Positions 11,335-25,112 of a stretch of DNA of 64,000 bases are shown here, piece after piece. The DNA comes from Halisarca cf. caerulea. Lineage: Eukaryota > Porifera > Demospongiae > Chondrillida > Halisarcidae. The position numbers were made by a program, and so were the translations under genes. Numbering within the stretch: the stretch's first letter is position 1; each line of letters starts with the position of its first letter. The DNA lies in contig CAUJGJ010000188.1 of assembly GCA_963170055.1 (NCBI GenBank), positions 1,224,171-1,288,170 on the forward strand, in the 5' to 3' direction. Under the pieces are notes generated by a model that did not search any database, was not told the DNA's origin, and saw only the letters and a list, made by a program, of their open reading frames with translations.

Positions 11335-11600
11335 AGTCCAGCTGTATTATCAAGGTTTCTTTTTTACCCATACTATCAATATTATTGGCACTAATACATG
11401 ACTGTATCAGTAGCAGAATGTATTGTTTATTGTGTCCAGCCATTGGAGGGTCAATACTGCCAACTGATATTGACCTTTTCTTAGCACATTTGTTTGTTGA
11501 TGCTGTCTGTATGGAAATATTGAAAGACTCATTGAAATTCTGTGATGACTGTCCTGTTTGTGTAGTTTAGCAAGTAACGAGAATAACCCAGGCCTGCAAT
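11335..11600. repeat. Dispersed ~200-250-bp repeat, 7 copies in window
   Basis: The core reads like tactgccaactgatattgacc, followed by tagca..ttgatgctg and a tail containing gactgtcctgttt. Diverged copies lie near 28890-29040, 30236-30400, 38185-38345, 40425-40595, 53360-53525 and 57107-57265. Some units contain it twice. No internal RNA polymerase III A/B boxes were confirmed by eye, so calling it a SINE is only a possibility. Confidence 0.6.
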
Positions 11601-11639
11601 ATCCCAAACCATTGCTGCCTACCTTCGACACATTTGTTG

Positions 11640-12780
11640 AGCACTATTTGAATTTAATTTGGTAGCTTTAAGGTACTATAAGCTATAACAATATGCTTAC
11701 TGTACACAATATTAAACCCATGTGTGAGTGGCTCTGCAAAAACAGACCTCTAGCTTTGCTTACATAAAACATGCACCAAGGCAAAACATGATTCAGTGTG
11801 AAAAATGCGATCTTTCGTTTTTTGGTCATTAGGCTTATCTTTTTTGTAAAATAATCCTTAGAAGCTTGAAGCATGTGCGACTTCAGATTATTGAGTTACA
11901 GCAACTTTTGCACTTGGCGGAAGTACACTGTTTTGGTATATTGAGACTACGCACGGCTCACACGTTATGAGAGGGATGCCAACCACATGTCTTTGACGTA
12001 GTTTGGATGATGGTGAAAGATATGCTTTGTTTGAAATTTGGCTCATGACATTCAAATCAATGACACAAATTTGGCAAAGAAACAGCAGACAACAATCACC
12101 AGAATATACACCGCCATGCATGTTTTCACTCCTGACATCATAACATTAAGGTATACGGTATGTGCTTCTCATACCGGAAGTCTACCCTTTTTATAGAAAC
12201 CATAGCAGGCGAGCTCAAGGATTTTTGGTATAACTCGTAAACTAGAGAAGCCATTGACACGGGACGGGCAGCATTGAAATCAGCAGGAAAAGCAGTATTG
12301 ATTGATTTAAGAAAACACAAACACACAAAGGTGCAGTGGAAGGCTATTTTCGCAGAGCCGCTCACATATTATAATCTTTCTACTCCTGATGTGTTTTGAC
12401 CCAGAATGGACTTTATTTGAAGCTGTAGTAATTTCTGTGACAACATCAAAAGCTTGAGCAAGGTTATGAGTTTGTACTTCTGCAGACTTGCAGCCTCTGC
12501 ACTTCTATTCTGCTGTTGTGTGGTCATGTAGTATGCAATATACCTCAACAAGGTACAGTAAACTATGATATAGTTATTTATGTTTAAAGGGAAGGTAACA
12601 TTTTGTAGCGAGGCTCTTTGACTGGCTTTACAAAACTGTACTCGGGAAGTGTCATACAACTTTATTATTGAACTTATTACGAATTCATTGAAGTTGTATA
12701 TAAATACTTTTAAAATGATTTCTGGAACCTCAGACCCATAGCCAGGAGGTGCGTTGGGTGTGTTCACATACCCCCTTTGT
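11640..12780. repeat. Conserved non-annotated block of the ankyrin unit
   Basis: It is very similar in all three units (40670-41800 and 57340-58360). Two minus-strand open frames (11888-12121 and 12138-12365) are conserved in B and, the second partly, in C, where a deletion removes its middle. Neither resembles a known domain, and the changes do not favour synonymous sites by eye. It is more likely an intron or an old repeat than a gene. Confidence 0.45.
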
Positions 12781-13267
12781 TATAGTGGTACCTTACAACT
12801 TTTCTTGTACTGATTCTGAACTTAGTTTCATATAATTAGCCAGCAACTGTCAGGCACAGTTGTTCCTGGAAATTCAGCGTACTTGTTTGGAAATTGAGTA
12901 GTGGTTGACCCAGGTGTATCAATTTATTTGTTGTATGAATCAATCAAACTGATGGCAGTGATGCACAAAGAATCAGAAGATTCAAAACAAGATCACAACA
13001 CACGACTTCCATCATCCATGTTTTGTTCTGTAAGAGTTCTATGGTCATTCTTGAATTGAAAAGCACCCCCCAGACAAAAAACTGCCTATTGGCCTGAACC
13101 TCATCATCTTCACAACTTCGGTCTATCATACTACTGTTGTAAATGTTCTGTTTCATCTAGACACCCTCGCTGTTGTTGGGAATGCTATTGGGCGTCTCCA
13201 TAACATTCTTATTTTTGCACCTCTAATCCATGAATGGTCACATATTGCTTAGTGGGATGTCACCTAT

Positions 13268-13728
13268 GCCTGTGCCCCCCCCTAGGTTGCTAAGGTTGAA
13301 AAAAATGGTAGGCAAAAAAAATTGAAGATTGAACATAGTATCTTCAGAATCACTCTGTCTGTTCAAGTTGTTAAATGTAAGTAAAATCACCATTGATACT
13401 AAAATCACCAGAAAATAACCCTTTTTCCATACCATACCCAGCCTTCAGGTCGATATACTCCATTTTACCGAATTCGCCATGTTGTTGGTAATATTGTGTC
13501 ATACTATAGTCCAATTGCGCAATCATGACAGCAGGTGATAATTGTTGATTAGTCCTGCAGATTGAGGAAGCCATAGATCAGTGATCTAGCATACCCCATC
13601 AGTGTAGGTAAGCTAGAGGGTTGTATCTATGGGGGGAGAGGGGCCTCCACCTTTAAAAAAGGCAGTTTTAGATTTCTGATGGTGCCCCCCCCCCCCCCTA
13701 ATTAATTTTCTGGATCCGCCCCTGGTCA
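13268..13728. mobile_element. Unit A-specific insert with hAT-like right end
   Basis: Units B (about 42285-42320) and C (about 60055-60095) read through the site with a short shared sequence, whereas A has about 460 bp instead. The right edge ends ctggatccgcccctg, the complement of a CAGGGGCGGATCCAG terminus, which is a common hAT-type terminal repeat. Poly-C runs lie at both sides. No matching left terminus is seen, so the element seems truncated or the site rearranged. Confidence 0.45.
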
Positions 13729-15116
13729 TCTTATCCTGCAATCACAGAACAGTTCAATTTAAGGGTGTACACTGCCCTCCTAAGGAAGGTGACCACCATG
13801 ATAATGGCGGCTAATATCAGCAAAAAGGAGGAGTCACAGAACCAACAGATTAACAAGTGGGAGGTCAAAAGTATCTTATACCTATCTTGACATACACTTT
13901 TATTTCTAACAAAAGTCTTTTTTGCTTCATTTGTCAATTTAGGCGCTGCGTACTCCTTCCAATTTTGCAGTGTTCGTATACCCGTAGCACTTGTTGTGTG
14001 AAGAACAGGAGTTAATAGAAGCAAGCACCAACTTGTTTATCATATTTAAGCTGTTGCTCTCTCTAGGGAGAAGGCAAGAATACATTCTATAGCTACGATT
14101 GGATAATTTTTGCAGTTTTATGAGCCATTAAGGGGTAACTGAATTTAGTGCTTGATGTAGTTGTGTTATCTGGCTTCATTCTCTACTTTGTCTTGGTCTT
14201 CCGTGGGATTTTACCTAGATCTCGCCTAAAATGTTACTTTTGCTATCTAGTAGGCTTTATTTACCCGGATTGGTTGAAATAGCAAAATAGTAGCTGGAGT
14301 CCTAAGAATGCGGATAATATCCGACGCGTACTAATCTTCAGAAAGATCGCTCACAGCTGCAGACAAATCTAAGACTTTGTGTTTGCAAAGTACCACTAGA
14401 ACTGTAAACGTTAGGACCTTATGTGATATCTCTTTCCCTTTGTGAAGATTGGTATCTTAAAAAGAAGTGAAAAAACATCAATATTATCAGCGAATAGCGA
14501 AAGTCGTACAGCTGGAAGAAATCGTCATCGCTTTCTGGTAAATTTGAATCCAAAATTTATCTTAACGAATTTATGTTACAATCCAATGGTTGTTGCAAAG
14601 ATTGGATACAATATTTCGCTGGTAGCTTCTTATTTTGCCAATTTAGAGGTATATTTTACTTTCGTTCCTAGCTGCCATTTTCTCCAATTACATAAGTGGT
14701 CACTTTCTTTTGGAGGGCAGAGTTCCCTGGGTGTGACAATAGCTACTAGGGTAACTACTTCTATACTATCTTCTTACTTCACTACTCACCTTCTTCATGT
14801 ACATGTATTGTTGGGACTTTTGTTTGTAAGTTGGTAGATCTTGAAGATCTTATCCACCTGAGATCCATTTACCAACCCCAGCAGTGTTCCTAGTTACTGC
14901 CATTGCAAGCACCATTGGACTGTCACAAACTTAGAACATTTACGGTATTATTTATGCATCATGAATATGGTGTATTAAATGAGCCACCAGACATCAGTGA
15001 GGGAGAGACCCGCTGGATATGGGCCATGCAGGCTACCCCCACCATCCCTGATTACCCCCTCATGCCATCAGGAGTTGCCCATCTGTGAGGTATATGATCC
15101 TGGCTCCCTACATTAC
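13729..15116. other. Conserved block without recognised genes (unit A)
   Basis: It is duplicated at 42310-43500 and 60090-61480. A minus-strand frame at 13731-14024 and a plus-strand frame at 14442-14837 are open in more than one unit. Neither has a domain I recognise, and the plus-strand one is interrupted by different stops in B and C. The last 100 bases repeat the segment at 8231-8335. Confidence 0.45.
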
Positions 15117-15474
15117 AAGTAGACCCTTAATTATCCGGACCCCTTCGGTAACAACAAATTTCTAGTTGTCCGGATAAGTGAAATAGACCGGATAACTGAA
15201 ATTACAGTTTACTACACTTTTGCACTTAGCGCTAGCTGTATCCATTTGTCCTTGGCTCTTAATAAACCAATAACTGACGAAAATCTAATGTAAACCATCT
15301 CGTCTCCTGTACATGCCCAATTGCACATGGCTGCTATTTTTTTCTTTTCTTTTAGAACAAGGCTGATTATTGACACCAGATAATCACGGGTCGGGATAAC
15401 CGAGGGTCCAGATAATCATTGATCTGGATAGTTGAGGGTCCAGATAAACGTGGCCTGGATAAGGGTGTTTTCTT
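15117..15474. mobile_element. pogo-like MITE ~360 bp (unit A)
   Basis: It starts with agtagacccttaattatccgg and then shows repeated ccggataa/gataatc motifs in both orientations, which form imperfect inverted termini. The unit C copy (61482-61842) begins after a TA with cagtagacccttgattatcc. A fragment ending gagggtctac is at 44143-44185. This terminus type belongs to the pogo/Tigger group of TA-targeting elements. It has no coding capacity. Confidence 0.55.
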
Positions 15475-16394
15475 CATTCATTATTTTCTGTACATTGGCA
15501 CTGTTCCTTTAGCTATCAGTTAAGGCTCTATATCCATTCTCGCCATACCTTACCCCCAACTACCTTGTACAGGACAGTAGGGTATACTACTGTGTGTTCG
15601 GTCATCCCTCTAAATCTGTTTGAAGTTTTATCGTTCTATTTTGTAGTCTTTCTAAGGACACGTTTCTTCATCTAGGTACAAGCATTCCGTACATGTACCT
15701 GGCGGCTGTATTAGCTATGTATGTGTGTGTCCAAGTTTAGGTGTAACCATGCATGACAATATGGACTCATGCTTCAGGTACTTTCCCTTCTATTCCTCAT
15801 TTCTGGTAACCTTCCTAACTGTACAGAATCATAACAGTCAACATGCACTTCCTTCTTTCCATTTTAGGTTAACATTTGTGTATTTTGTGTTTGGTTTTTC
15901 ATGACTGTGTGCTTTCCCCTAACAACACGACATCTGTATGTTGACATGAGTTCTTTCCTTAGTAGGTATCAGATCGATCATATTTACGTCCATACCATTG
16001 GTGCTCCCCTACACGCATGTGGCCACGTACGGTCTTGACATCATACAAATACTATAGCAAGTGCTGGCTACATACATATAGTACAATGTGTCTGCAATAT
16101 CTCCTAAGATTTCGCTACACTTCATGCCCATGATCATGGCTTTAGAAAACCCCTTCCGTTTTCTTCAGCTACACCCCTGGGTACTTTGTGTTCACCTTTC
16201 AATGTACAAGTATATTCTGAAGGTATGTGTAATCCAATTTTAATACTATCCTTCCTTCACAATGCTTATGTTGTCGTTTATTTTAATGCATCATAAATAT
16301 ACCTTTTTCTTGCCGTAGAGGCTCGTTGTAGTCAGTTTAGTCTTCCACTGCTTGTCCACAATACTATTTGATAATTTATTTCTGCATCACACAT
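15475..16394. other. Non-coding spacer shared by units A and C
   Basis: It aligns with 61843-63013. The segment 15985-16394 also recurs at 17735-18110. No conserved reading frame or RNA gene is seen. Confidence 0.45.
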
Positions 16395-16418
16395 GCACAC
16401 ACACACACGCACAAACAC

Positions 16419-16489
<71 letters not shown>
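16395..16489. repeat. (CA)n microsatellite
   Basis: About 95 bp of CA with a few CG/AA interruptions at the left edge. The paralogous array in unit C is at 63014-63088. Open frames of HTHT or VCVC across it are artefacts. Confidence 0.98.
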
Positions 16490-16490
<1 letters not shown>

Positions 16491-16948
16491 TTTCAAGCGC
16501 GATCACACAACACGTGGGAAAGAATGGCAAAATAGATACGCCAGCGCGTACGTCGATGAGCTGTCTTTGGTGTAAAGTGAGTACTATTGAGAAGTTAAAT
16601 TATTTCTCTGGAGATTTGGACTAACCTAAAAAAGGATACAAGTGAGCCAAAAAGTGGTCCGGCCTAAACCAGACCAGCCATACCGGCCACGTCGTCCCTG
16701 CATGTGCTCCTATATATTACTTCTGTTGTTGGCTTGTGGTTCTAAGGGTTTAGGGACTGTGCTTGAACTCCCATCTGCTCCAAATGAGGATAGTCCGAAA
16801 CTATTCTTGTTGGTCGCTTTGAAAAAAGTATGTTTTTTGGAATCTTGTTTATATTTATTGGTAAAAATCACTATGTAATGCCACTTCGGAGTGCAATTAA
16901 CGATGTAATTTTTGCCCCTCCGCTGCATTTGAGCTTCCTACACCCCTG
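16490..16948. other. Non-coding segment between CA arrays, units A and C
   Basis: It is duplicated at 63089-63538. A gtgagt-like donor string occurs near 16577 after a short open stretch, but no acceptable acceptor other than the CA array edge precedes it. I do not call an exon. Confidence 0.35.
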
Positions 16949-16963
16949 CACACACACACACAC

Positions 16964-17027
<64 letters not shown>
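16949..17027. repeat. (CA)n microsatellite
   Basis: About 80 bp of CA, preceded by ctacacccctg. The unit C paralogue, at 63539-63636, has the same flanks and a different length. Confidence 0.98.
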
Positions 17028-17029
<2 letters not shown>

Positions 17030-17053
17030 GTCCTGTTAATTGTTGCCGTTCAG

Positions 17054-17084
17054 ACGGTGACACAAGCCCCAATTGGGCAGCAAA
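17054..17084 (+). other. Possible 31-nt microexon (unit A)
   Basis: A pyrimidine-rich acceptor ending gttgccgttcag (17042-17053) and a perfect gtaagt donor (17085-17090) bracket 31 bases. Both sites and the bases between them are conserved in unit C (63661-63691) apart from one or two changes. The length is not a multiple of three and no neighbouring exons are known, so this may be chance. Confidence 0.25.
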
Positions 17085-17734
17085 GTAAGTGCTCTTAGTG
17101 TTCTGGTCTGCATATGTGCACAGCTAGGCCACCTCTACTTAGAAACCAAGTGCTACATGGTCAGGCCAATTTGCCAAAGAAAATTAACTATATTTACATG
17201 GTCATTGTTCTGTGCAAGTTCATCGTCAACTTTTACAAGCTAGAGGGTTCTCTCCATATTATTGTGAGTAGCTTTGCAGTTCTAAGTCACTGAGTCTGCT
17301 GTTTGCTGCTTGTTTGAGTATGTATGCTGCTATCATTTATAGTTAGGCAAAATAATAATTATTCAACATCACGGGTGTGTTGTGCAATCAAAAACATGAC
17401 GCCTGAAGAACTTGTATCAAGTACACAGATTGCTAAAACTGATTGATTTTGTTTTAAATTGTAACAATTATAATATTAGCTAGCTAAAATATAGGTCCAA
17501 TCTGAAGCCAGTATCCTAATTAATTTTGTGCAACCCAATCCTAATTCTAATCTCAACACTTTCTCCAAATGTCACCTACATGTAACATGAGTCTGCTGAG
17601 CACATGTCAGTGCTGAAGTTGTGAATGCTATTGAGGCTTTTTGCTGTTTTTGTTTGTTTCTAGCACTTCGTCTGACACAAGCACGTATTACTATGGCTTA
17701 GTTTTCAAATTAGCATGACAAATTTAAATGTTTT
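17085..17734. other. AT-rich spacer, no gene seen
   Basis: The first 300 bases match 63692 to the window end, and the remainder is particular to this copy. No coding or RNA feature is visible. Confidence 0.4.
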
Positions 17735-18110
17735 CTTCCATATCAGTGGTGTTCCCCTGCACGCATGTGGCCACAGTCTTGGCATCATACAAATACTATA
17801 GCAAGTACTGGCTACATACAATGCCATATAGTACAATGTGTCTGCAATACCTCCTAAGATTTTGCTACACTTCATGCCCATGATCATGGCTTTTAGAAAA
17901 CCCCTTCCGTTTTCTTCAGCCACACCCCTGGGTATTTTGTGTTCACCTTTCAACATACTAGCATTCACAATGCTTATATTGTCGTTAGTTTTAATGCATC
18001 GTGAATATACCTTTCTCTTGTGGTGGAGACTCAGTGTAGTCACTCCAGTCTTCTACTGCTTGTCCACAATTTTATTTTATTTCAGCATCACTCAGGCACA
18101 TGTGTAAATG
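17735..18110. repeat. Second copy of the 15985-16394 segment
   Basis: It shares with 15985-16394 and 62630-63013 the run of motifs from acgcatgtggccac through tcatgcccatgatcatgg to the CA array edge. Each copy leads into a (CA)n array, which suggests that the arrays spread together with this flank. Confidence 0.7.
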
Positions 18111-19092
<982 letters not shown>

Positions 19093-19249
19093 AGAGCACA
19101 CGGGAGTACACGAGTGGGTCTCCCGAGGACTCGTTTTCTACTTACAATCACTACAGTATGTGAAGCTTCCATTGTCATCTGAAAGACACTCAATGATACG
19201 TTAAAAACATCTGCTAAGTGATAACATTTGAAACAAGCACTGTCTACAA

Positions 19250-19640
19250 TCCGAAAACAGTCGTTTATGTATATGTACCCTGTTCGGTAATCCATTGATA
19301 GTAATGCCCAATTCTTTAGAGAATTGAAGAATTGCTGCGCTGTACCCATAAATGGAAATGTACTCGTCAATCTTCTTGCTCTACTCTACTACTTAGTGCC
19401 AAAGAAGTGCCAACCTTGTACACCTTGTCAACATTCTGCATTGTATTAGGGCTATTGGTGGAGTCTAAAGGGCCCTTCTCTAGTGATAGGGAATCCACAG
19501 GCTTAAGCATCAATGTAGAGAGTGTGACAGAGCTTAAGTGTGTTGGGAGCATCTGGAGTAGAAATTTCCCACTATACAAGGTATAATTCTTTGAGGTTAC
19601 TATACATATAGGTTGAGTGCTTGCGGACATGGGCTAGCTT
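19250..19640. repeat. Segment G, end of the first unit
   Basis: It aligns with 44750-45143, sharing ggtaatcca.tgatagtaatg and ctaaagggcccttc. It ends with a ttgaggtt...aggttgagtg junction that also occurs at 31631-31665, where the next full unit starts. This marks the boundary of the repeating unit. Short frames here are not conserved as coding sequence. Confidence 0.7.
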
Positions 19641-19710
19641 GTTAGACTAGTGCCATCTTATTGAACCAAGCTATACGCTAGCTTACAATAAGCCCAATAA
19701 GCTTATAATA

Positions 19711-19794
19711 CACACATACACACACACACACACCAGAGCACACGGGAGTATACGAGATTTATTTCTGCATCACACTTGCACACACACACACACC

Positions 19795-19837
<43 letters not shown>
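19711..19837. repeat. Two short (CA)n arrays
   Basis: CA runs at 19711-19733 and 19779-19837 are separated by about 45 bp that copies the flanks of the neighbouring arrays (ttatttctgcatcacac). Confidence 0.95.
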
Positions 19838-20019
19838 TCAAGCGATCTATGAAACGTCCTTTTGTAGGCTTTCGATGTTTTACGATGGTTAATGCACACC
19901 TTACCCGAATGGAAAAACTACAATTTGTTTCTTCTTGAAGAGGCGTGAGCCGAGATATGGGCAACTTTTCGTCATCTTGTTATCATTATTATGGAGTACA
20001 GTAGTACTCCATATGTAGG

Positions 20020-20050
<31 letters not shown>

Positions 20051-20790
20051 TCGCTTTTAAACTAAACGGGCTAGTGATCGCTAGGAAGGTTCTGTATCCT
20101 TCAAACTTCACATTTCAACTCAAAATGATAGCGCGGGGTGCCTTTGAGGGGTCTTGAAGCAGCTAGTGCAGTACAGAGTGAGACTTATTTGGATAGCAAA
20201 ATCCCATACTTAAGAAGAGCCCGCCATAATGAATCGGACTAACATAGACTAGGTTTGCAGTCAGCATCCACCCACCTATAATTAGATTCATTCCTAGCCG
20301 CCCACCTAAAATTTGATTCATTGTGTGTTAATTGCATTCATTGCATGTAACTTGTGCTTGATGAAGAAAAATATGTCCCCGAAACGTGAATCGACTCGCC
20401 GATGTTGATGGAAGCAAGTTAACAACCGAAAGGTGGATCGATTCGCCAATTTTGGTCGAAACAGACTTGCAATTGCTATGCTGAAGTAATAATACAGTAT
20501 AGTTAGAAACATTATGAAGTGATATTGGTACCTTTTGAGACACTAGCTACAAAACAATAGTGACGGCAATGTATGGCTCGCAACATTAGTAACGTTTTGA
20601 GATTGTTCAGTTCTTGTTTTGAGCCTTTGTTTCTAGGTGGGTACATTGATTTTAGTTAGGAAGCTGAATAGTTTTAGTTGTTTATCTTACAGATTGACAT
20701 GATTGTGTTCCTTCTCAACAGCAGTGGAAACCTTCAATAGACTCTATTCGAGCAACCATTGTTTCACTTTAAAGGAAAAACTGCACAAAC
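19838..20790. other. Spacer with (ATT)n run and small palindrome
   Basis: It contains a 10-bp perfect inverted repeat with a 4-nt loop (tatggagtac at 19990-19999, gtactccata at 20004-20013) and an ATT microsatellite at 20022-20049. A ttgatga...gaaacgtg string at 20358-20387 only loosely recalls a hammerhead core. No gene is seen. Confidence 0.5.
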
Positions 20791-22021
<1,231 letters not shown>

Positions 22022-22023
<2 letters not shown>

Positions 22024-23472
22024 AATTAGAACAATATGACATTGTTTGACTTGAGGGCTGTGAATCCATTTTGTATTCTTTACCACATTATCTTCTGCAT
22101 ATCCACATCTGTTTAAATGTACTGATGATGTTAGAAAACCAAAAATAAATACTGCACGTTGGCAAATATCGAGCAATACTTGATTTGAATTATAGAATGC
22201 CTCCGATTTTTGTACAGTACATATGGGACTGTTACACAACCGTATTCCTGTTATCCAAGGAAGAGCAAAAGACATTGCCATGCATATTTTTTTCAAATGT
22301 TAACATGGCCTCCTACATAAACACATATCCCAGTCCACATGCAAGAGTTGTGCACATGCAGCTATAGATGGTGCAAACAAGATGTCTGGTGTTGCAGATG
22401 TACTGGTTGGAGCGACTGGTTGTGTGCTCTTGAACTTTCAGCACAGCTAGGACCTGGCCCGTTATTGTATGTTGGTATTGATGTCAGTGCAGACATGACG
22501 TTACATGTGTAAAATGGCTTCCTTCCTGCTGGTACAATATACTAGTATCTGTTTCCCAGTATTGTCTTGATTCTTTATGTTATATTTCCTGAGGCCATGT
22601 TTTTTTATCAGGGTGTCAAAATGCAATATGAAAATGGGAATGAGTACAGTGGAACCTGTATAATGCAGGCATTTTGGGACCACTGAAAAGTGTCCTGATT
22701 TTCCAGGGTTACTCCATGTGCAATTCCTTTATTTATGACATTTGGGACCATAACTTAATATGTCCAGTCTATACAGGTGTCCAGATTTTCAACTGTCCTG
22801 AATAACAGGTTTCACTGTGTATCCATTTGGCCCTTACACCATGCACATGGTGTTGGATAATGTATGTCCAATTGGCTAAGTTGCTTTTCTCTGTAGCAAC
22901 CTTGACTTGAGGTATGAAATTTCGGTCATTTTTCAACTTCTGTTCTCAACTTGTACACGTTTTAGAATATGGAAGAAGGACATTTGTAGTTAGCAGACAT
23001 GTACACTTCTCATTGAACATAGTTTTTAACGACTGTTGTCTATGTTGAAGCTGCTACGAAAGTTTTCCCTACCCCTACGCACGAAGAAATTTCTCTGGGT
23101 GCTGCATGGTGGAACAGCTTATGGGATATATTTTTACATAAATCGCGATAGCAAAGTATTCACTAAGTTTTCCATGTTGCGTATTTTGTCATCCCTCTCC
23201 AAAGCCAAATTCAGTAAAATCAGCCCAGAGAATTATAACTTCAGGCAAGCATAATTCGGGACTGGAGCAGAAAGTCAAAGGACGCAACATTGAAAAGTTA
23301 GATTGTGTATTTGCCTGAATCACAAGATGAATGCGTGACAAACATTTTATAGGCACTGAAATATAATATTTCATCACTATGCAAACTGAGAAGCGCTATC
23401 ATATCAAATGTGGACATGTCCCACATGCGTTTGACTGATATAACGTTTTTATCTTTTTTTGTTTACCTCAAC
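22022..23472. repeat. Duplicated block F2, left flank of DIRS-like copy 2
   Basis: Near-identical to 164-1765, with about 150 bases missing. It includes a MITE copy at 22647-22817. No gene is seen. It precedes the DIRS left end just as its paralogue does. Confidence 0.8.
22647..22817. mobile_element. Short pogo/Tigger-like MITE (copy in F2)
   Basis: Begins cagtggaacctgtataatg after TA and ends ataacaggtttcactg, a better-preserved inverted end than in the 784-955 copy. It is duplicated together with the host block, not by new transposition. Confidence 0.6.
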
Positions 23473-23604
23473 TTAACGGACGCCCTCCCCCTTCAGACTT
23501 CAATCCAGATCACACTGGGACTCTTACTCATGATGGCTCAGACTGCACCTGTCCCAAAGCATGGGACCATAACACCTGCAGCTACATGTCATCATTGACG
23601 GGGG

Positions 23605-23890
23605 GCATGCTTGCCCAATTGTGGAATAAATTTGGCAAGCCAGACCGCTGCCTGGCATTACATATACCCCTCTGCACCTTAATTCTATCATCCACCCTTT
23701 GGCATGCTTGCTCAGTTCTTGAATGAATTTGGCAAGCCAGACCGCTGTCTGGCCTACATCTACCCCCCATGCACATTAACTCTATCATCTACCCTTCGGC
23801 TCACCTGCCCAGTTGTGGAATAAATTTGGCAAGCCAGACCGCTACCCAGCTTACATACCCCCTACGCACATTAACCCTATCATCCACTCT
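23605..23890. repeat. Subterminal tandem repeat of DIRS-like element, ~3 units of ~97 bp
   Basis: Units begin near 23605, 23702 and 23799, each with a gc..gcttgcc/ctgccca opening and the aatttggcaagccagaccgc core. One unit is present in copy 1 and two in the deleted element. Confidence 0.75.
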
Positions 23891-24149
23891 GTGGTAGTTT
23901 TATCTTCTTTTTTTAATATTATATTTTATACTCCTTCATCTAGCTCTGCGCCCAATTTCCTCCATTTTTTTGGGTATTAATCAATCCCTCCACTATTCAC
24001 CCTAGACGGTACTTCATTTTGACTCAACATTGCATACACTTGATTACACTGGATTAATCAACACAATCAGTAATTGCAGGTACATAACCACTAGTGCCTA
24101 GTACACATGTCAGCTTCGTGTTTATGATAAACAGTTGCTACCCAAGAGC

Positions 24150-25112
24150 CTATTCAAGATTGGTTGCAGGCTTTCTCGATATATCAGCTCTCATCCTGCC
24201 AACCTCCTCCTCTGATGGGCGGATGTACTTTCTGTATGCGTCACTTGACCATCTTCCCAGTTGTTGGATCATACTGTCCAGCATTCCAATCCTTGCTGCT
24301 GTCGTAGTTGCTCCTATCCGGAAGCTGTGTGTGGAAAAATGGGATGCTTCTATGCCCAGGTTCTGCAACAGTTCCTTCAGGGTAGATGCTAGCTTTTCCC
24401 TTGTCAGAAATCCTCCGTTATCAAGAACAAAGAGAGGCAGATTGTGAGGTATCTTTCATCTGTTCTGCCAGTATTGACGCATAGATCTTATTGGGCATAC
24501 CTTTGTGTGGCTAGCTCCCAGGGCTATTTGCTGTCCTTTGCGAAATGGGTCGGTTTTTGAGGATTTGATAGTCACAAGCAGTTGGCTATCTGACACTTTG
24601 ATGGCCTTTGGAGATAAATTGGTTTCAGGATTCCATGTTGTTTGAGTTGGGCTAACAAACTCATTGGATCTTAGAAAACCATGAAATGCCAGTGACATGG
24701 TGGCTTGAAACATACCTTTGTCCTAGTCACTCCAGCTGAAGTTCTCTATGCCTTCAAACAGCCTTGCCAATATATCTGCTGTAATAAGGCGTCGGGTATC
24801 ACTTGTTGAAGCGCCCTGATCTCTTTTGATGCCTGAACAGAGAAGCTGAAGAAGGGGATCGCTGCACTTGTGTTCCACTTCATTCTTGATGTGCCATAAC
24901 CTGATACCCGCAAGGTAAGCCCTGATCAATTTGTGTTGTGCCCTTTTGGACAAGTGGGTACAGAACAGTCGGAGTGCGAGGGAAGATGCAGGAAGTGGTT
25001 GGAGTTGGTGGGCTTCGCAGAAGGCCAAGAATTGCCTCACTGCAACCCCGTACAGCTTTCTGGTTGCCGGTGATACCCCTAATTGCTGGAATCGTATCAT
25101 TTCTGTGTACAT
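24150..25112 (-). pseudogene. Tyrosine recombinase (DIRS-like) copy 2, two stops
   Basis: From the N-terminal side: a SAM-like core-binding region (MYTEMIRFQQLGV to about LARLFEGIEN), then the catalytic domain with the first Arg in GFLRSNEF, Lys in SKTDPF, H-x-x-R in THSFRIGA (24313-24330), Trp in GRWSSDA and Tyr in YRKYI. All six catalytic positions are present. Two in-frame stops interrupt it: a TAG near 24723 that is tryptophan or similar in other contexts, and a TGA near 24453 that is shared with copy 1. Apart from these stops the frame is continuous, so decay is mild. Confidence 0.88.

Larger units (their letters stand above)
8231..17500. repeat. Repeat unit A (first ankyrin unit), main part
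   Basis: From about 8340 this aligns with 38715-43550 and with 53990-63960, so the same segment occurs three times in the window. The opening 100 bases (8231-8335) are also found at 14918-15027 and 61288-61395. Each unit holds an RNase H relic, one ankyrin exon, and a long block with no recognised genes. Units A and C share several insertions that B lacks, so A and C are more closely related to each other than either is to B at those sites. Confidence 0.8.

Noticed and set aside
11888..12365. Minus-strand frames conserved in three units
   Set aside because: The conservation is no stronger than that of the surrounding non-coding duplicated DNA, and unit C has a deletion in the second frame.
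14442..14837. 131-residue plus-strand frame with paralogues at 43032 and 60811
   Set aside because: It is not kept at full length in the other units, has no recognised domain, and a second overlapping frame is equally open.
20358..20387. ttgatga...gaaacgtg string as a second hammerhead
   Set aside because: The first box is TTGATGA instead of CTGATGA, and the middle does not form a stem.
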